Assembly (NCBI RefSeq): GCF_017357225.1
Contig: NZ_CP071609.1
Span: forward strand, 62,001 to 126,000
Direction of reading: 5' to 3'
Length of the DNA: 64,000 nucleotides
Origin: Rhizobium binae
GTDB taxonomy: Bacteria > Pseudomonadota > Alphaproteobacteria > Rhizobiales > Rhizobiaceae
The notes beneath the pieces are model-generated. The model saw only the letters and a program-made list of their open reading frames with translations. It made no database searches and was not told where the DNA came from. Below, piece by piece: positions 26,308-34,992 of this stretch (the stretch's first letter is position 1; the number at the start of each line of letters is the position of its first letter). The translations under genes were made by a program, and so were the position numbers.

Positions 26308-27297
26308 ATGAAATCGTTGGAGCCAAACGCGCCTGTCGACCGGCTGAAGATCGGTTTCGTGCTCGCGAAATCGTTCACGCTCTCTGCCTTCGCCCTCTTC
26401 GTCGACACGCTCCGCCTGGCGAGCGACGAATTCGACAGGTCAGGCCGGGTACTGGCCGACTGGGAGGTGCTCGGCAGCACGCGGCATCTGACAACGTCCA
26501 GTTGCGGCGTCAAGCTCGCGCCGACATCGGACTTCGTTGATCCCAGCCAGTTCCAGTACATTGTCGTGGTCGGCGGTCTGCTCAACAACGGTCCATCCGT
26601 CGACCAGGAAACGGTCGACTTCCTGAAGAAGGCATCGACAAAAAAGGTCAAGCTGATCGGTGTGTGCACCGGCTCCTTCATCCTTGCCGAAATCGGCCTG
26701 ATGAAGGAGCACCGGACCTGCGTCAGTTGGCTGCACTACAACACGTTTCGCGAGCGCTTCCCCGACCACCAGGTTCGGTCCGATCGGATTTTCAACCTCG
26801 ACCGGACAAGGGGCTCCTGCGCCGGCGGCAGCAGCGCCGCCGACATGGCGGCATTGATCGTCCGTCGTCACATCAGCAAGGAAGCCGAGCGCAATGCGCT
26901 CGAGGTTCTCCACATTGAAAAGGCGCGAACCGCGCTTGCCATCCAGACCCGCAAGCCGCTCTCCATCGAGTGCAAGGATCCAAGGATTAGGGCCGTGCTG
27001 ATCATGATGGAGCAGCATATCGAGGGTCGATTGCCGATCGAGGAACTCGCCGCATCGGTCGGGCTCTCCAGACGACAGCTCGAGCGCCTGTTTATGGGGG
27101 AAACCAAAAGCTCCCCCGCCCTCGTCTACCGACGGGTGCGGATGGAACGCGCCAAGCAACTGCTCATCAAGACTAAAGCCTCCTTGATCGAAGTAGCGCT
27201 CGAAGTCGGCTTTGAAAACGCCTCCCACTTCTCCCGCGCCTTCTCCCAGACATTTGGAAAAAGCCCAACGAGGATGCGCGCTACCGAGTTGAGCTAG
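26308..27297 (+). CDS. GlxA-family transcriptional regulator (DJ-1/PfpI-like domain plus AraC helix-turn-helix)
   Basis: 329 residues. The N-terminal 190 form a DJ-1/PfpI-like domain without protease function (KLIGVCTGSFILAEIGLMKEHRTCVSWLHYNTFRERFP). The C-terminal AraC domain has both helix-turn-helix units (LPIEELAASVGLSRRQLERLFMGETKSSPALVYRRVRMERAKQLL and LIEVALEVGFENASHFSRAFSQTFGKSP). Rhizobial GlxA-type regulators commonly activate betaine, carnitine or choline catabolism, matching the OpuA-like importer directly upstream. It lies 24 bases after the epimerase-family gene on the same strand and is probably co-transcribed. Confidence 0.92.
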   Translation: MKSLEPNAPVDRLKIGFVLAKSFTLSAFALFVDTLRLASDEFDRSGRVLADWEVLGSTRHLTTSSCGVKLAPTSDFVDPSQFQYIVVVGGLLNNGPSVDQETVDFLKKASTKKVKLIGVCTGSFILAEIGLMKEHRTCVSWLHYNTFRERFPDHQVRSDRIFNLDRTRGSCAGGSSAADMAALIVRRHISKEAERNALEVLHIEKARTALAIQTRKPLSIECKDPRIRAVLIMMEQHIEGRLPIEELAASVGLSRRQLERLFMGETKSSPALVYRRVRMERAKQLLIKTKASLIEVALEVGFENASHFSRAFSQTFGKSPTRMRATELS

Positions 27298-27625
27298 CGG
27301 GCACTTTGACAATTTGGTGAGATACGTTCCCCAGATTACGATTCATTGATCGCCTTGCAGGGATGCGAAACCGGCGTCCCGTCGCCACATTCGGCTAAGC
27401 GCTGAGGAAGATTTGGATACCAGCGACGCAAACAGCACGGTCCTATAACGTCGCAAGGTCGCGCGGCCACATCGCGTTGGCATTCGCTCGGAAGCGACTG
27501 AACTACGAGATTTCAATCAACGTGTACAGGACCGGCGATGGAAATAGGTGTTCGCGTCCGGCTGGTTTGGTGTTGTGCAGCTATCTGAAGCTGGCTATTC
27601 AGGCAGGCGCGATGGGGAAGCTTTG
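27298..27625. other. Intergenic stretch, 328 bases
   Basis: I see no conserved reading frame or strong hairpin here. It separates the end of the betaine-like operon from the small orphan gene at 27626 and presumably holds that gene's promoter. Confidence 0.5.
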
Positions 27626-27943
27626 ATGACCACAAATCTCGAGAGGCAGTTCGACACGGCAATGATGTCGATCTACCAGCGGGCCAAGACCGAGGCCAGA
27701 TACAATGCCAACGTTTTTCTGGGTATGCTGAATGATCGCGGGGGGCTTGCAACGGCGCGCTATCTCATAAATGCCACGTCACCTTCCGAGGGATACACGA
27801 ACCTTTGGGAGCGCAACAGGCTCGATCTCACCGTGGAGGCACTGGTGCTCGACAACAGCAAGTGGCGTTCGCTCTTTACGGAGAATGAGCTTGCCAAAGC
27901 CAGGGCCCGGCTTGTCGCTTATAACTACCAGTTTCCGCATTGA
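27626..27943 (+). CDS. Small hypothetical protein, 105 residues
   Basis: The ATG at 27626 follows GGGGAAG at proper spacing. The product (MTTNLERQFDTAMMSIYQRAKTEARYNANVFLGML) is charged and soluble, with no signal peptide or membrane helix. Its middle, GGLATARYLINATSPSEGYTNLWERNRLDLTVEALVL, and the ending NELAKARARLVAYNYQFPH look like a folded helical domain. I recall similar orphan proteins in rhizobia but know of no function. It stands alone between two decayed regions. Confidence 0.75.
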   Translation: MTTNLERQFDTAMMSIYQRAKTEARYNANVFLGMLNDRGGLATARYLINATSPSEGYTNLWERNRLDLTVEALVLDNSKWRSLFTENELAKARARLVAYNYQFPH

Positions 27944-28064
27944 ATGCTGAGGCCGTCTCCCTGGCATTGTCACCGCCGCTCAACGATGCACATCCGCAGA
28001 ATGGGTCGGGATACCGGTTGCCGGGCAAGCTGAAAAGCGCCTGATTGCAGGTCCCGCTTCGACT

Positions 28065-28400
28065 AGGCCGGGAGATACACGACCTGTCCCTCGGACCGAC
28101 CGCAACGAGCGTCTTGTCATCGAGGAAAACCAATCCCGGGACCTCGCCCGGAAGCGTCGCGGTGGTTTCGATCTGCTGCACGGCCTGCCCGTCGCGGGTG
28201 TCCAGAAGGGCGATGGTGCTTTCATCGGCACCAATCGCAAGAAGCGGGCTTGAAGGCGCAATGGCACAGGCCCTGAGATCCGAATATCTCAGATGCTCTT
28301 CCAGATTCCAGATTACTCGGGACCACAGGGCATCGCGGTCGAAGATGTAGCGCCTGATGACGTCGTCTTGCGCAACGGCGAGCAGTGCTGCCCGGGTCCC
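28065..28400 (-). pseudogene. Fragment of a beta-propeller (WD40-like) protein
   Basis: An open minus-strand frame without a start reads TRAALLAVAQDDVIRRYIFDRDALWSRVIWNLEEHLRYSDLRACAIAPSSPLLAIGADESTIALLDTRDGQAVQQIETTATLPGEVPGLVFLDDKTLVAVG, the repeating blade pattern of a WD40-like propeller. The text loses protein character near 28065. At its upstream end it abuts the plus-strand peptidase fragment, which indicates a deletion joint. Confidence 0.5.
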
Positions 28401-28409
28401 AGCCGCGGT

Positions 28410-28565
28410 TTGGGGTCATTGCTGGAGGGGTTCCAGTGGGCGCTTTCGAGCGGTGCAAACGTGATCTCGACGTCGCTCGGCTTCGATTTCCCGAGCTATT
28501 GCGAGTGGCTGGTGGAAAAAGGGTACGCACCAGAAGCAGCGACCTCTCAAGCGCTCGAAACCTTC
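28410..28565 (+). pseudogene. Fragment of an S8 (subtilisin-like) peptidase
   Basis: The plus strand reads SLLEGFQWALSSGANVISTSLGFDFPSYCEWLVEKGYAPEAATSQALE, matching the strand-helix region of subtilases that normally runs I-x-G-x-x-W-A-x-x-x-G-A-D-V-I-S-x-S-L-G. Neither the catalytic His/Asp nor Ser regions are present, so only a 50-residue relic is left. Confidence 0.55.
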
Positions 28566-28630
28566 ATTCCATCCGATCGGGCCGGGAACATCACCGGGCA
28601 ATCGTTGGGTGTCGATCGTGGAGAGGTACC

Positions 28631-29290
28631 GTGGTGAACTCGCTGGCAGGTAAAAGAGCGCTCATCACGGGCGCGGCAAGTGGGATCGGCCTTGATTTGA
28701 CGACGCACGGCGACGCTTTCGAAATCCTGCCCTGCGATCTAAGCGTTGAGGAGAGGGTGGCCGCCGCGATGCGGCAAGCCGCCGCCGCCAGATTGGCCGG
28801 TCTCGATATCCTTGTCAACAATGCGGGCGTCATGGAGGAGGCTCCGCTGGGCGCGATCTCCGCCGCGCAGGTCGACAGAATGTTTGCGGTCAACGTAAGG
28901 GGCGCGATCTTCACGACGCGAGAGGCCCTTCCCCATCTGCCTGACGGCGGAAGAATCTTTAACGTCGTGTCGGAACTGGCCTATATCGGCCGCACCAATG
29001 CATCGGTATATTGCGCTACGAAGGCTGCACGTCTGGCGCTTACCCGCTCATGGGCGCGCGAACTTGCGCCGCGCATCCTCGTCAACGCTGTTGCGCCTGG
29101 TCCGACCGACACGCCGTTGCTTGGTTTCGAAACCATGGACGATCGTATGCGAGAGATGGAAACAGCAAACCCCCTTGGGCGCATCGGTCGACCGGAGGAG
29201 GTCGCAGCCGCGATAGTGTTCCTAACGGGGCCAAGTGCGTCGCTGTTCGTGGGTCAGTGCATTGGCCCGAACGGCGCTGTCATGTTCTGA
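28631..29290 (+). CDS. Short-chain dehydrogenase/reductase with a shortened cofactor region
   Basis: 219 residues from a GTG at 28631 or 28634 behind GGAGAGG. The glycine motif ALITGAASGIG, the NNAGV motif, the catalytic set S...YCATKAA (Tyr/Lys) and the C-terminal FVGQCIGPNGAVMF are present. Directly after GASGIG the sequence jumps to LDLTTHGDAFEILPCDLS, so about 20-25 residues of helix alpha-B/strand beta-B that read the adenosine ribose are missing relative to the usual 245-250 residues. Cofactor binding may be impaired. It lies 152 bases ahead of the aldolase gene on the same strand. Confidence 0.8.
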   Translation: MVNSLAGKRALITGAASGIGLDLTTHGDAFEILPCDLSVEERVAAAMRQAAAARLAGLDILVNNAGVMEEAPLGAISAAQVDRMFAVNVRGAIFTTREALPHLPDGGRIFNVVSELAYIGRTNASVYCATKAARLALTRSWARELAPRILVNAVAPGPTDTPLLGFETMDDRMREMETANPLGRIGRPEEVAAAIVFLTGPSASLFVGQCIGPNGAVMF

Positions 29291-29442
29291 TGCATCGCCA
29301 GCGATTGCGCGCGGCGCACAATCTTCGGCTCGGTCTGTCATCTGGTGGTGCGTTTCTAGCGATGGAAGTGAGGTTTGAAGCATTACACGTCAACAGCGCG
29401 TTCTCGCGTTTGGGCGGTAATCTCGATCAAACGGAGGAAACC

Positions 29443-30222
29443 ATGGACGAAAGCGGATTGCAAAATTTCCTCAAGAGATTGAGGTCCGGCAAAGCCAACT
29501 ATATGGGCTGGTCGGGATTGAGTGACCCGATGCTCGTGGGCTACATCGCGCGCGCGGGATACGACGCTGTACTGCTTGATCAACAGCATGGGTTCCACGA
29601 TACGGCGTCGTGCATCTCGTGTATTTCGGAAGCCGCGCTGACTGGTACCCCCATAATCGTCCGTGTGAGCGTGAATGATTTCGCGCAGGCGGCACGAATG
29701 CTGGATTGCGGCGCGGCGGGCGTCGTCGCTCCGATGATCAATTCGGCAGCCGACGCGAGGCGGTTCGTATCGCACGTCAAATATCCTCCACTTGGACAAC
29801 GTAGCTTTGGACCTGGCCGGGCTATGCAATTGTCTAGTGCAACCGATGACCAAGTATTCGTTCAGTCTGCCAACGGGAATACGTTGGCGATCGCCATGTG
29901 CGAGACACGCGAGGCTCTCGATGTCCTCGATGAAATCCTGAATGTTCCCGGCCTCGACGGCGTTCTGGTCGGTCCTGCTGACCTCTCGCTCGCCTTGTGC
30001 AGCGGCATCATGGATCCAAACGGAAGCGCAGTGCGGAACGCCACTCTCGATGTTGCCCGCCGCTCCCGCGCGAAGGGAAAGATCGCATGTGCGTTCGCGG
30101 GAACCGTTGAACGCTCGCGCGAGCTCGTGCGCGACGGCTTTCAGCTTGTGTCTGTGGAGTACGACGAAAAAGTAATCGCCGACGCGTTCGCGAAAGTCCT
30201 GAATGAAGCCAAGCAGGTCTGA
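29443..30222 (+). CDS. HpcH/HpaI-family class II aldolase (2-dehydro-3-deoxyglucarate/4-hydroxy-2-oxoheptanedioate type)
   Basis: 259 residues from the ATG at 29443, preceded by an excellent GGAGGAAA; the much longer upstream frame is a shadow. The barrel shows YDAVLLDQQHGFHD with the base His, VRVSVNDFAQAARMLDCGAAGVVAPMINSAADARRFV, the metal-binding Glu in CETREAL, and LDGVLVGPADLSLALC. Such enzymes cleave 2-keto-4-hydroxy acids to pyruvate and an aldehyde. No sugar-acid dehydratase is near, so the substrate is unknown. Confidence 0.9.
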   Translation: MDESGLQNFLKRLRSGKANYMGWSGLSDPMLVGYIARAGYDAVLLDQQHGFHDTASCISCISEAALTGTPIIVRVSVNDFAQAARMLDCGAAGVVAPMINSAADARRFVSHVKYPPLGQRSFGPGRAMQLSSATDDQVFVQSANGNTLAIAMCETREALDVLDEILNVPGLDGVLVGPADLSLALCSGIMDPNGSAVRNATLDVARRSRAKGKIACAFAGTVERSRELVRDGFQLVSVEYDEKVIADAFAKVLNEAKQV

Positions 30223-30647
30223 CTTCGAACCTCTGCCGGGCGCATTGGAATCGGATGAAAACACGATGTCCGTAGAGCGCCACATGCCTGCATCCGCGCC
30301 GTTCAGGTGAAAAATCTCGATCCGCTTACTCAAAGGCCATCGCGGTCGCCGTCGCCTGCGCGCCAGGCCGGCCGTCTCGGAAGAACAGGTACGCGTTGGT
30401 TTTCACCGCTGAAGCTTACCCCCTTCTATTCGACCCACGCGGGCGGAAAACGGGGAGGGCTGGAAGTCGACCGCGGCTACCGATAATAGGGACTTGATCT
30501 GTCTTGGTTCGTGCATGTCGTCCTGCCAGACTCGACCGATGCTATGTGATGGGTCTCTCAAATGTTAGGAGAATGAGACGCCAGAACTATTATTCTGGAA
30601 GGCGGCGTAGTCAGTTAGCGCTGAAAGCGCCCCCTATTTCAAGTCTC
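30223..30647. other. Intergenic stretch, 425 bases
   Basis: Separates the plus-strand aldolase gene from the end of the minus-strand kinase gene. I found no conserved frame, RNA gene or T-tailed hairpin in it. Confidence 0.5.
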
Positions 30648-31535
30648 TCACACACGATCTTTTTCAGGGGTGCTGACCAGCTTCGCGGCGGCGATATTCG
30701 CTTTTCGAAGAGCAGAGTTCATCGTTTTCCCAGATGCAATTTCTGCAGCCAACACGCCAATGAACTCGTCACCAGCGCCATGGGTGCTCTCAACAACGAT
30801 CTTCACGGCCTCAATAAGGATTTCATGGCCTTGGCGGTCTGCAAAAGCGACACCGTCACCACCTGCGGTCACCACGACCTCGGGAAAGACATTCACAAGC
30901 TTCCTTGCAGCTTCCAGAGCGCCATCGAGTGTTTCTACGACTGGAACCCCTGACAGCATTTCCGCTTCTATTGCGTTGACGACGAGGATATCGATGAGCG
31001 GCTGAAGATCGAACGATAGCGGACGCGCCGGCGCGGCATTGATCAGCACACGGCCGCCGCCTCTTTTTACAGCCCGTGCCGCCGCGACGTTGGCGGCGTC
31101 GGGAATTTCGCTCTGCAAAACAAGCAGCGTCGTCCTGTCCAAAAGAACCTGGGCCGCGGCAACATCGCCGTCGCCAAGCGTGAGATTGCTTCCGGAAACG
31201 ATAACCGCGCCATAGTCTCCCTCCGCGTCGAAGATCGCGACACTCATTCCGGTGGATTGCGATCCATCGCGCCGAACGAAAGTGTGATCAACATTTTTGC
31301 GAGCGAGATTGGTGATAAGAAACCGCCCAAAGTCGTCGTCGGCAACCGCCCCTATCATCGCCGTCGCGACACCGGTTCGAGCCGACGAAACAGCCTGGTT
31401 GCCGCCCTTACCGCCGCTTTTCGGGTGCCATGATGATCCCGTCACTGTTTCACCCTTGCGCGGCCGCGCCGGTCCCATCACGGCGATGTCGTAGTGGAGG
31501 CTGCCAAAGACGGTAACGAGGGGTGCAGTTGTCAT
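30648..31535 (-). CDS. PfkB-family sugar kinase (ribokinase-like)
   Basis: 295 residues. The first PfkB signature SGGKGGNQAVSSARTG lies near the N-terminus, and the catalytic loop is THGAGDEFIGVLAAEI, where the aspartate of GAGD is the base. Substrate-side text VFGSLHYDIAVMGPARPRKGETV matches ribokinases. The gene is last in a minus-strand sugar operon and overlaps the RpiR regulator by four bases, so the imported sugar is probably phosphorylated after isomerisation or directly. Sugar identity is not given by the sequence. Confidence 0.9.
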   Translation of the reverse strand: MTTAPLVTVFGSLHYDIAVMGPARPRKGETVTGSSWHPKSGGKGGNQAVSSARTGVATAMIGAVADDDFGRFLITNLARKNVDHTFVRRDGSQSTGMSVAIFDAEGDYGAVIVSGSNLTLGDGDVAAAQVLLDRTTLLVLQSEIPDAANVAAARAVKRGGGRVLINAAPARPLSFDLQPLIDILVVNAIEAEMLSGVPVVETLDGALEAARKLVNVFPEVVVTAGGDGVAFADRQGHEILIEAVKIVVESTHGAGDEFIGVLAAEIASGKTMNSALRKANIAAAKLVSTPEKDRV

Positions 31536-32407
31536 GGGAGTCGATCTTTTCGTTTGGACGTGACGGCGGACATGGTCCGCTCGAGATTGCGTTCGGCAGC
31601 TTTGTAGTCACGCTGGGCAACGGCAACGAACACAGCGTCAAGGATGTTGAGCTGCGCGATCCGCGCGGCGGCATTCTCGCCCATCAGAGGAGAACCCTGC
31701 GCGGTGGAACAAAGCACCACGTCGGCCGCCTGTGCCAACGCGGACGAGTTGTAGTTGGTGATAGCAATCGTGCGAGCGCCGTTTCGCCGGGCAAGCTGGA
31801 TCGCCTCGATCACTGCCGTGGTGTTGCCCGAATGGGAAAAGCCGATCGCAATGTCTCCGTCGACCAGCAGCGACGCCGACATCAGCATCATGTGCAAATC
31901 ATCGAAGACGCTGGCCCGCACGCCGATCCGCAGAAATTTGTGCGACACATCGCGTGCAATCTGCGCGGAGCCGCCCACACCATAGAAATCGCGCTGTTTG
32001 GCACGATGGATCAGATCCGCCGCCCTGTCGAACGCCTCCATGTCGAGTATCGACAATGTTTCTTCCAGGGCATTGATCGAGGTGCGAAAAACCTTTTGCA
32101 CGATCTCCTGCGACGTATCGTCGACGGACAATTCTTGATGCATTTCGGCCGTGGGCTGGCGGTTATACTGGCTGACCGCCGCACGGAAATCCCGATATCC
32201 GGCAAAACCGAGTTTCTTGGTGATCTTCACCACCATGGCTTCCGAAACACCCGCATCGTCGGCAATCTGCTTCAGCGATGTGTCGTCGCCGAAGTCGCGC
32301 AACGCAAAAACCGTATCGACCACCTTTGCTTCAAGCGGCGTCAGCAAGGGCATCATCATGCGGATGCGAGGGCCGACGGCTTTCGTGTCGAAGTTTTCAG
32401 TATTCAT
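31532..32407 (-). CDS. MurR/RpiR-family transcriptional regulator (HTH plus SIS domain)
   Basis: 291 residues: an N-terminal HTH_6 domain (LTPLEAKVVDTVFALRDFGDDTSLKQIADDAGVSEAMVVKITKKLGFAGYRDFRAAVSQ) and a C-terminal SIS sugar-phosphate-binding domain (DRAADLIHRAKQRDFYGVGGSAQIARDVSHKFLRIG, AIGFSHSGNTTAVIEAIQLAR). It is embedded between the permease and kinase genes with four-base overlaps on both sides. It is the best candidate to read the repeated dyad at 37138 and 42345 and so control both sugar operons. Confidence 0.93.
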   Translation of the reverse strand: MNTENFDTKAVGPRIRMMMPLLTPLEAKVVDTVFALRDFGDDTSLKQIADDAGVSEAMVVKITKKLGFAGYRDFRAAVSQYNRQPTAEMHQELSVDDTSQEIVQKVFRTSINALEETLSILDMEAFDRAADLIHRAKQRDFYGVGGSAQIARDVSHKFLRIGVRASVFDDLHMMLMSASLLVDGDIAIGFSHSGNTTAVIEAIQLARRNGARTIAITNYNSSALAQAADVVLCSTAQGSPLMGENAAARIAQLNILDAVFVAVAQRDYKAAERNLERTMSAVTSKRKDRLP

Positions 32408-33384
32408 TCTCGTCCCCTCGTGGCGCGATCGATCATCATCGCAACGAGGATTATAAGGCCGGTTGCCAGCAGTTGATAGAAGGCCTGGACGTTCATCAAC
32501 GTGAGGCCGTTGCGCATAGTTCCGAGAATGATGGCGCCCAGGATCGTTCCCAGAATGCTGCCCTTGCCGCCCATCAGCGAGGCTCCGCCGATGGCCGCAG
32601 CAGCAATCGCGTCGAGCTCCCAGAGGTTGCCGAGGATCGGTTCGGCAGCGCCTAAGCGCCCGATCAGAATCAGGGACGCAAGAGCTGCAAGCCCACCGGA
32701 GATCACGTAAGCCGTGATCTTGGTGCGCGCGATCGGGACACCGGCGACGTAGGCCGCTTCCTCATTGCCGCCGACGGCCAGGAGATATTCGCCGATCGGG
32801 GTTTTCTTGAGCAAGACCCAGGCGGCTAGCGCCACGACGGCAACGATCAGAACGGGCATCGGAATACCGAACAGGTTTCCATTAAAGAGCGATCGAAAAC
32901 CCGCCGGGATGCCGAGAACAGGATTGCCGCCGGTATAGATCAGCGCGAGCGCGCGATACGTGCTCAACGTTCCGAGGGTCACGATGAAGGGCTGCAAACC
33001 GACATAGGCAACCAGAATTCCGTTTATGAAACCGCAGGCCATGCCGATCCCGAGGCCCGCCAGGATCGCAAGCGGAACCGGGGTTCCGGAAAGAAGCAGA
33101 GTCGCCGTGATGACCGCCGATATCGCAGCAGTCGGGCCGACAGACAGATCGATGCCGCCCGATATGATCACCAATGTCATGCCAAGCGCCAGACAGGCGT
33201 TGATGCTCGATTGCTGCAGGATATTGACGAGATTGCGTTCCGACAGGAAGCCAGGGACCAATGTCGAAAACACGGCCATGATAACGACGAGGCCGATCAG
33301 CGTGCCGGCGTCTCGCAAAGAAAACGAGAAGCGCGCGAATACGGGCGAAAGTTTCGTGTCGGCGGCGGCCGGTGAATTGCTCAT
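32404..33384 (-). CDS. Sugar ABC transporter permease (RbsC-like)
   Basis: About 326 residues from the ATG at 33384 (MSNSPAAADTKLSPVF), preceded by AAAGGA; an ATG at 33408 is less well placed. Roughly ten hydrophobic helices and the typical RbsC loop ACLALGMTLVIISGGIDLSVGPTAAISAVITATLL are visible, as is the EAA-equivalent VGGNEEAAYVAGVPIARTKITAYVISG. It forms the membrane channel of a CUT2-type pentose/hexose importer with the adjacent ATPase and binding protein. Confidence 0.93.
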   Translation of the reverse strand: MSNSPAAADTKLSPVFARFSFSLRDAGTLIGLVVIMAVFSTLVPGFLSERNLVNILQQSSINACLALGMTLVIISGGIDLSVGPTAAISAVITATLLLSGTPVPLAILAGLGIGMACGFINGILVAYVGLQPFIVTLGTLSTYRALALIYTGGNPVLGIPAGFRSLFNGNLFGIPMPVLIVAVVALAAWVLLKKTPIGEYLLAVGGNEEAAYVAGVPIARTKITAYVISGGLAALASLILIGRLGAAEPILGNLWELDAIAAAAIGGASLMGGKGSILGTILGAIILGTMRNGLTLMNVQAFYQLLATGLIILVAMMIDRATRGRE

Positions 33385-33410
33385 AACGTGTTCCTTTATG
33401 TCGCCCACGC

Positions 33411-34928
33411 CTAGGCGGCCGGAGCTGGCGTGCGGCCAGTATTCGCACCGGGAATGGCATGCGCCACGATGGCGCTTTCTGTGAGGTCAGCACGCGCGAT
33501 CTCCGCAGCAATCTGCCCGTCGCGCATGACAAGGACACGATCGGAAAGCCGGATAACTTCCGGCAGTTCGGAAGAGACCACCACGATGGAATGCCCATCG
33601 GCGGCCAGCGCCTCGATCAGGTGATAGATTTCCGCCTTGGCGCCGACGTCGATGCCGCGGGTCGGCTCGTCGAACAGGAGAATCTGCGATTTGCTTGCCA
33701 GCCAGCGCGCGATGATCGCTTTCTGCTGATTGCCACCGCTGAAGAGCCGGATCGGTCTGTCCAACTGGAAAGGCCGGAGATTGACGCGGCGCAGCAGGTC
33801 CTGAGCCGTGTTGCGCAACTTGCCGCCCTGAATGATGCCGGCTTTGGAGAAGCTCTCCAGCGAGGCAAGTGCCATGTTGATGGTGACCGAGCGGACGGGA
33901 ATGATCCCCTCCCGCTTGCGCTCTTCAGGAACGAGGCCGATGCCGGCGGAAATGGCATCGCGGGGATTGCGCAGGTTCACGGTTTTGCCGTCTATATCGA
34001 TCGTGCCTGCCGTCAATCTGTCCGCACCCGCCAGAAGGCGCAGGAGTTCCGTCCGACCGGATCCGACAAGCCCTGCAATGCCGAGAACTTCACCGCGGTG
34101 AAGTTTGAACGACGCGTCCCTGATTTTCGTCAGCGACGAGAGCCCGCGCGCCTCGAGTTTCACCGTCGCGGTCGCGTGTGAGACATGCTGCTCCTGCATC
34201 AGCTCACGGCCGACCATCATCGTGATGACATCTTGGTGGGAAGCCGTCTGGACATCCACCGCACCGATAAGCTTGCCGTCGCGCATGACACTGGCGCGCT
34301 GGCAGATGCGGAAGACTTCGTCCATCTTGTGCGAGACATAGATAATCGACACGCCACTTGCCGATAATTTTGTTATGACCTCAGCCAGCCGTTCGAACTC
34401 ACTCGGTGTCAGACTGGATGTCGGTTCATCCATGGCGATGATCCTGGCGCGGTCGAGCAATGCCCGGGCAATCTCGACAATCTGGCGCTGTGCCACCTTG
34501 AGCGAAGAGATTGGCGCCGCGGGATCGATGCCGGGTTCGATCATCGACAATGCTTCGGCAGCCCGCCGCTCCTGCTCTCCTCTCGAGACGAACAGCCCGC
34601 CAACGGTCGTCAGCGGATGCCCGACGAACATGTTCTGCGCTACACTCAGATGCGGGACTTGCTGCAGTTCCTGGTGGATCATGGCGATGCCGGCACCACG
34701 CGCCTCCATCGGCTTGCGAAAGGAGACATTTTCGCCGTCGACAAACATGGACCCGGAGGTTGGACGAAAGACGCCGGAAAGGATGCGCAGCAGCGTCGAC
34801 TTTCCCGCGCCGTTTTCACCGAGAAGCCCATGGATTTCGCCGGGCGCGACGTCGAAGGAGACGTCGGACAATGCGTTCACGCCCGGGAAGCTCTTGGATA
34901 TCGCTTCGAATCTCAGTCTCGGTGTCAT
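33411..34928 (-). CDS. Sugar ABC transporter double ATP-binding protein (RbsA-like)
   Basis: 505 residues from the ATG at 34928 (MTPRLRFEAISKSFPGVNALSDVSF) behind GGGAGGG. The N-terminal cassette is canonical: Walker A GENGAGKST, Walker B IIAMDEPTSSLTPSE. The C-terminal cassette has GLVGSGRTELLRLLAGAD in place of Walker A and ILLFDEPTRGIDVGAKAEIY, the degenerate site usual in RbsA/MglA proteins. It lies 64 bases after the binding-protein gene and 26 before the permease gene. Confidence 0.94.
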   Translation of the reverse strand: MTPRLRFEAISKSFPGVNALSDVSFDVAPGEIHGLLGENGAGKSTLLRILSGVFRPTSGSMFVDGENVSFRKPMEARGAGIAMIHQELQQVPHLSVAQNMFVGHPLTTVGGLFVSRGEQERRAAEALSMIEPGIDPAAPISSLKVAQRQIVEIARALLDRARIIAMDEPTSSLTPSEFERLAEVITKLSASGVSIIYVSHKMDEVFRICQRASVMRDGKLIGAVDVQTASHQDVITMMVGRELMQEQHVSHATATVKLEARGLSSLTKIRDASFKLHRGEVLGIAGLVGSGRTELLRLLAGADRLTAGTIDIDGKTVNLRNPRDAISAGIGLVPEERKREGIIPVRSVTINMALASLESFSKAGIIQGGKLRNTAQDLLRRVNLRPFQLDRPIRLFSGGNQQKAIIARWLASKSQILLFDEPTRGIDVGAKAEIYHLIEALAADGHSIVVVSSELPEVIRLSDRVLVMRDGQIAAEIARADLTESAIVAHAIPGANTGRTPAPAA

Positions 34929-34951
34929 TGCGTCACCCTCCCATCGGCAAG

Positions 34952-34978
34952 AGATGCCGGCCAGAGCGGCCGGCATCT
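34952..34978 (-). promoter_or_regulatory. Intergenic stem-loop between binding-protein and ATPase genes
   Basis: Arms AGATGCCGGCC and GGCCGGCATCT pair perfectly over eleven bases around AGAGC, right after the binding-protein stop in the direction of transcription. No T-run follows. Like the hairpin at 22377 in the betaine operon, it probably protects the upstream message and lowers read-through to the ATPase. Confidence 0.6.
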
Positions 34979-34992
34979 TCGTCAGTTGGCGA

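Noticed and set aside
29011..29442. N-terminal extension of the HpaI-type aldolase
   Set aside because: It overlaps the SDR gene in another frame, and a strong GGAGGAAA precedes the ATG at 29443.
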